Shown piece by piece: positions 12,516 to 13,465 of a stretch of DNA of 13,465 nt (its first letter is position 1; each line of letters begins with the position of its first letter). This stretch comes from an uncultured Elusimicrobia bacterium. GTDB lineage: Bacteria > Elusimicrobiota > Elusimicrobia > Elusimicrobiales > Elusimicrobiaceae. The notes under the pieces were generated by a model. That model saw only the letters and a program-made list of their open reading frames with translations, was not told where the DNA came from and made no database searches. The stretch lies in contig CAMUXX010000010.1 of assembly GCA_947164805.1 (NCBI GenBank), positions 1 to 13,465 on the forward strand, read 5' to 3'. Made by a program: the position numbers and the translations under genes.

Positions 12516-13465
12516 TTATTCCTCAGCGGCTTCTTCTTTGCGGGATGCTTTGCGGCGCTCGTGGATATTTAAAATTTTCTTTCTAAGACGCACGGATGTA
12601 GGTGTAATTTCCACAAGTTCGTCAGGCGCAATATATTCAATTGCTTGTTCCAAACTCATGATACGCGGCGGTGTTAAAACCAAAGCATCATCAGCCGCTT
12701 TACTGCGCATGTTTGACATACGCTTTGCCTTACACGGGTTTACAACTAGGTCATTATCGCGTGAATTTTGACCGATAATCATACCTTCGTAAACCTGCAC
12801 ACCGGGGCCTAAAAACATTTGGCCGCCGTCTTGTAAAGCGTTCAGAGCATAAGAGGTTGTTACACCCGGTTCTTTGGCAATTAAAACACCGTTAGAACGA
12901 AGTGGCGGAACATCAACTTTTGGATAATACCCGTAAAAACTGTGGTGCATAATACCAAGGCCGCGCGTTGAAGTTAAAAACTCATTTTTAAAACCGATTA
13001 AAGCACGGGACGGAATAACATATTCAAGGCGTAAGCGGTTTTCGCCTTCACTTACCATATTTTCAAGTTTGGCACCGCGTTTACCCACAAGTTCAAAAAC
13101 AGCACCTTGGACATCAGAAGAAATATCCAATATAAGATATTCCATAGGCTCTAAAATTTTACCGTTTTCTTCTTTATACAAAACTTCCGGGCTTGATACG
13201 GCAAGTTCAAAACCTTCACGGCGCATATTTTCAATCAAAATTGTTAAATGCAATTCACCTCGGCCGTAAACTTTAAAACGACCTTCGCCTTCAAGTTGTT
13301 CAAGTTTCATACCCACATTTGTTTGGGCCTCTTTTTCAAGGCGTGCTTTTAAATGGCGGCTTGTTAAAAACTTACCTTCGCGCCCCGCAAAAGGGGAATC
13401 GTTAACAAAAAAGTCCATTGAAATTGTAGGTTCATCAATAACAAGCGGTGGCAAGGCCTCTTCCG
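12516..13465 (-). CDS. typA: Ribosome-associated GTPase TypA/BipA, C-terminal half (partial at window edge)
   Basis: About 316 C-terminal residues of a roughly 610-residue translational GTPase are visible. The reading frame is open to the window end, so the true start and the G domain lie outside. [17 protein letters not shown] opens EF-G-like domain [19 protein letters not shown] and [22 protein letters not shown] are typical TypA blocks. Domain V follows, with [18 protein letters not shown]. The BipA-specific C-terminal domain contains [40 protein letters not shown], ending in a Lys/Glu-rich tail. BipA acts in 50S assembly and in low-temperature and stress growth. It is upstream of the ABC-F gene in a minus-strand pair dedicated to translation. 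Confidence 0.97.
   Translation of the reverse strand, partial: EEALPPLVIDEPTISMDFFVNDSPFAGREGKFLTSRHLKARLEKEAQTNVGMKLEQLEGEGRFKVYGRGELHLTILIENMRREGFELAVSSPEVLYKEENGKILEPMEYLILDISSDVQGAVFELVGKRGAKLENMVSEGENRLRLEYVIPSRALIGFKNEFLTSTRGLGIMHHSFYGYYPKVDVPPLRSNGVLIAKEPGVTTSYALNALQDGGQMFLGPGVQVYEGMIIGQNSRDNDLVVNPCKAKRMSNMRSKAADDALVLTPPRIMSLEQAIEYIAPDELVEITPTSVRLRKKILNIHERRKASRKEEAAEE

Overview
The window is an AT-rich bacterial chromosome segment with 12 protein-coding genes, two strong candidates for non-coding or leader RNAs, and several intergenic palindromes. The organism is most likely a member of the Elusimicrobiota (gut Elusimicrobium-like lineage). This is inferred from the low GC, the class III-type prepilin (short leader ending KG, then FTLLE and a Cys-rich C-terminal part) standing alone among housekeeping genes, and the general protein style. 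No rRNA or other decisive marker is present, so the assignment is tentative.

Layout. Positions 1-141 hold a large palindromic element. An MFS exporter (142-1374, minus) is divergent from a tightly packed plus-strand operon: ychF (1490-2563), a TRAM-less Fe-S uracil-C5 RNA methyltransferase of the RlmD/RumA type (about 2556-3749), and a PcrA/UvrD helicase with its C-terminal RNA polymerase-binding Tudor domain (3746-6097). Facing it, 2 bp away, is a type IV pilin-like gene (6100-6603, minus). Its upstream region (6628-6900) folds into an elaborate RNA with a closing helix, several hairpins and an 8-bp loop-to-strand kissing interaction. Next are a TetR-family regulator and a YbgC-type thioesterase (7947-6941, minus), overlapping by ATGA and read from a consensus TTGACA-N17-TATAAT promoter with an inverted repeat just downstream of the start point.

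The middle (8074-10141) holds a Frm2-like nitroreductase behind a perfect 9-4-9 palindrome, a C_GCAxxG_C_C cysteine-rich protein, and a Bax inhibitor-1-like membrane protein. These three suggest a redox or stress theme, but they are not an operon. The 50-bp core of an intergenic palindrome occurs twice (8090-8141 and 10241-10290), each time flanked by A/T-rich inverted arms of different sequence.

On the right, typA/bipA (partial, running off the end) and a YheS-type ABC-F ATPase form a minus-strand translation-related pair. Immediately after the ABC-F stop codon is a separate transcription unit: a TTGACA-N16-TATACT promoter, a 94-nt rod-shaped hairpin, a GAAA-capped mini-hairpin and a terminator-like hairpin. 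This looks like an independent small RNA of about 170 nt (10614-10445) that I cannot assign to a known class.

The most interesting parts are the two RNAs, especially the one leading into the pilin gene, where the 3' strand of the closing helix can also pair with the pilin ribosome-binding site.
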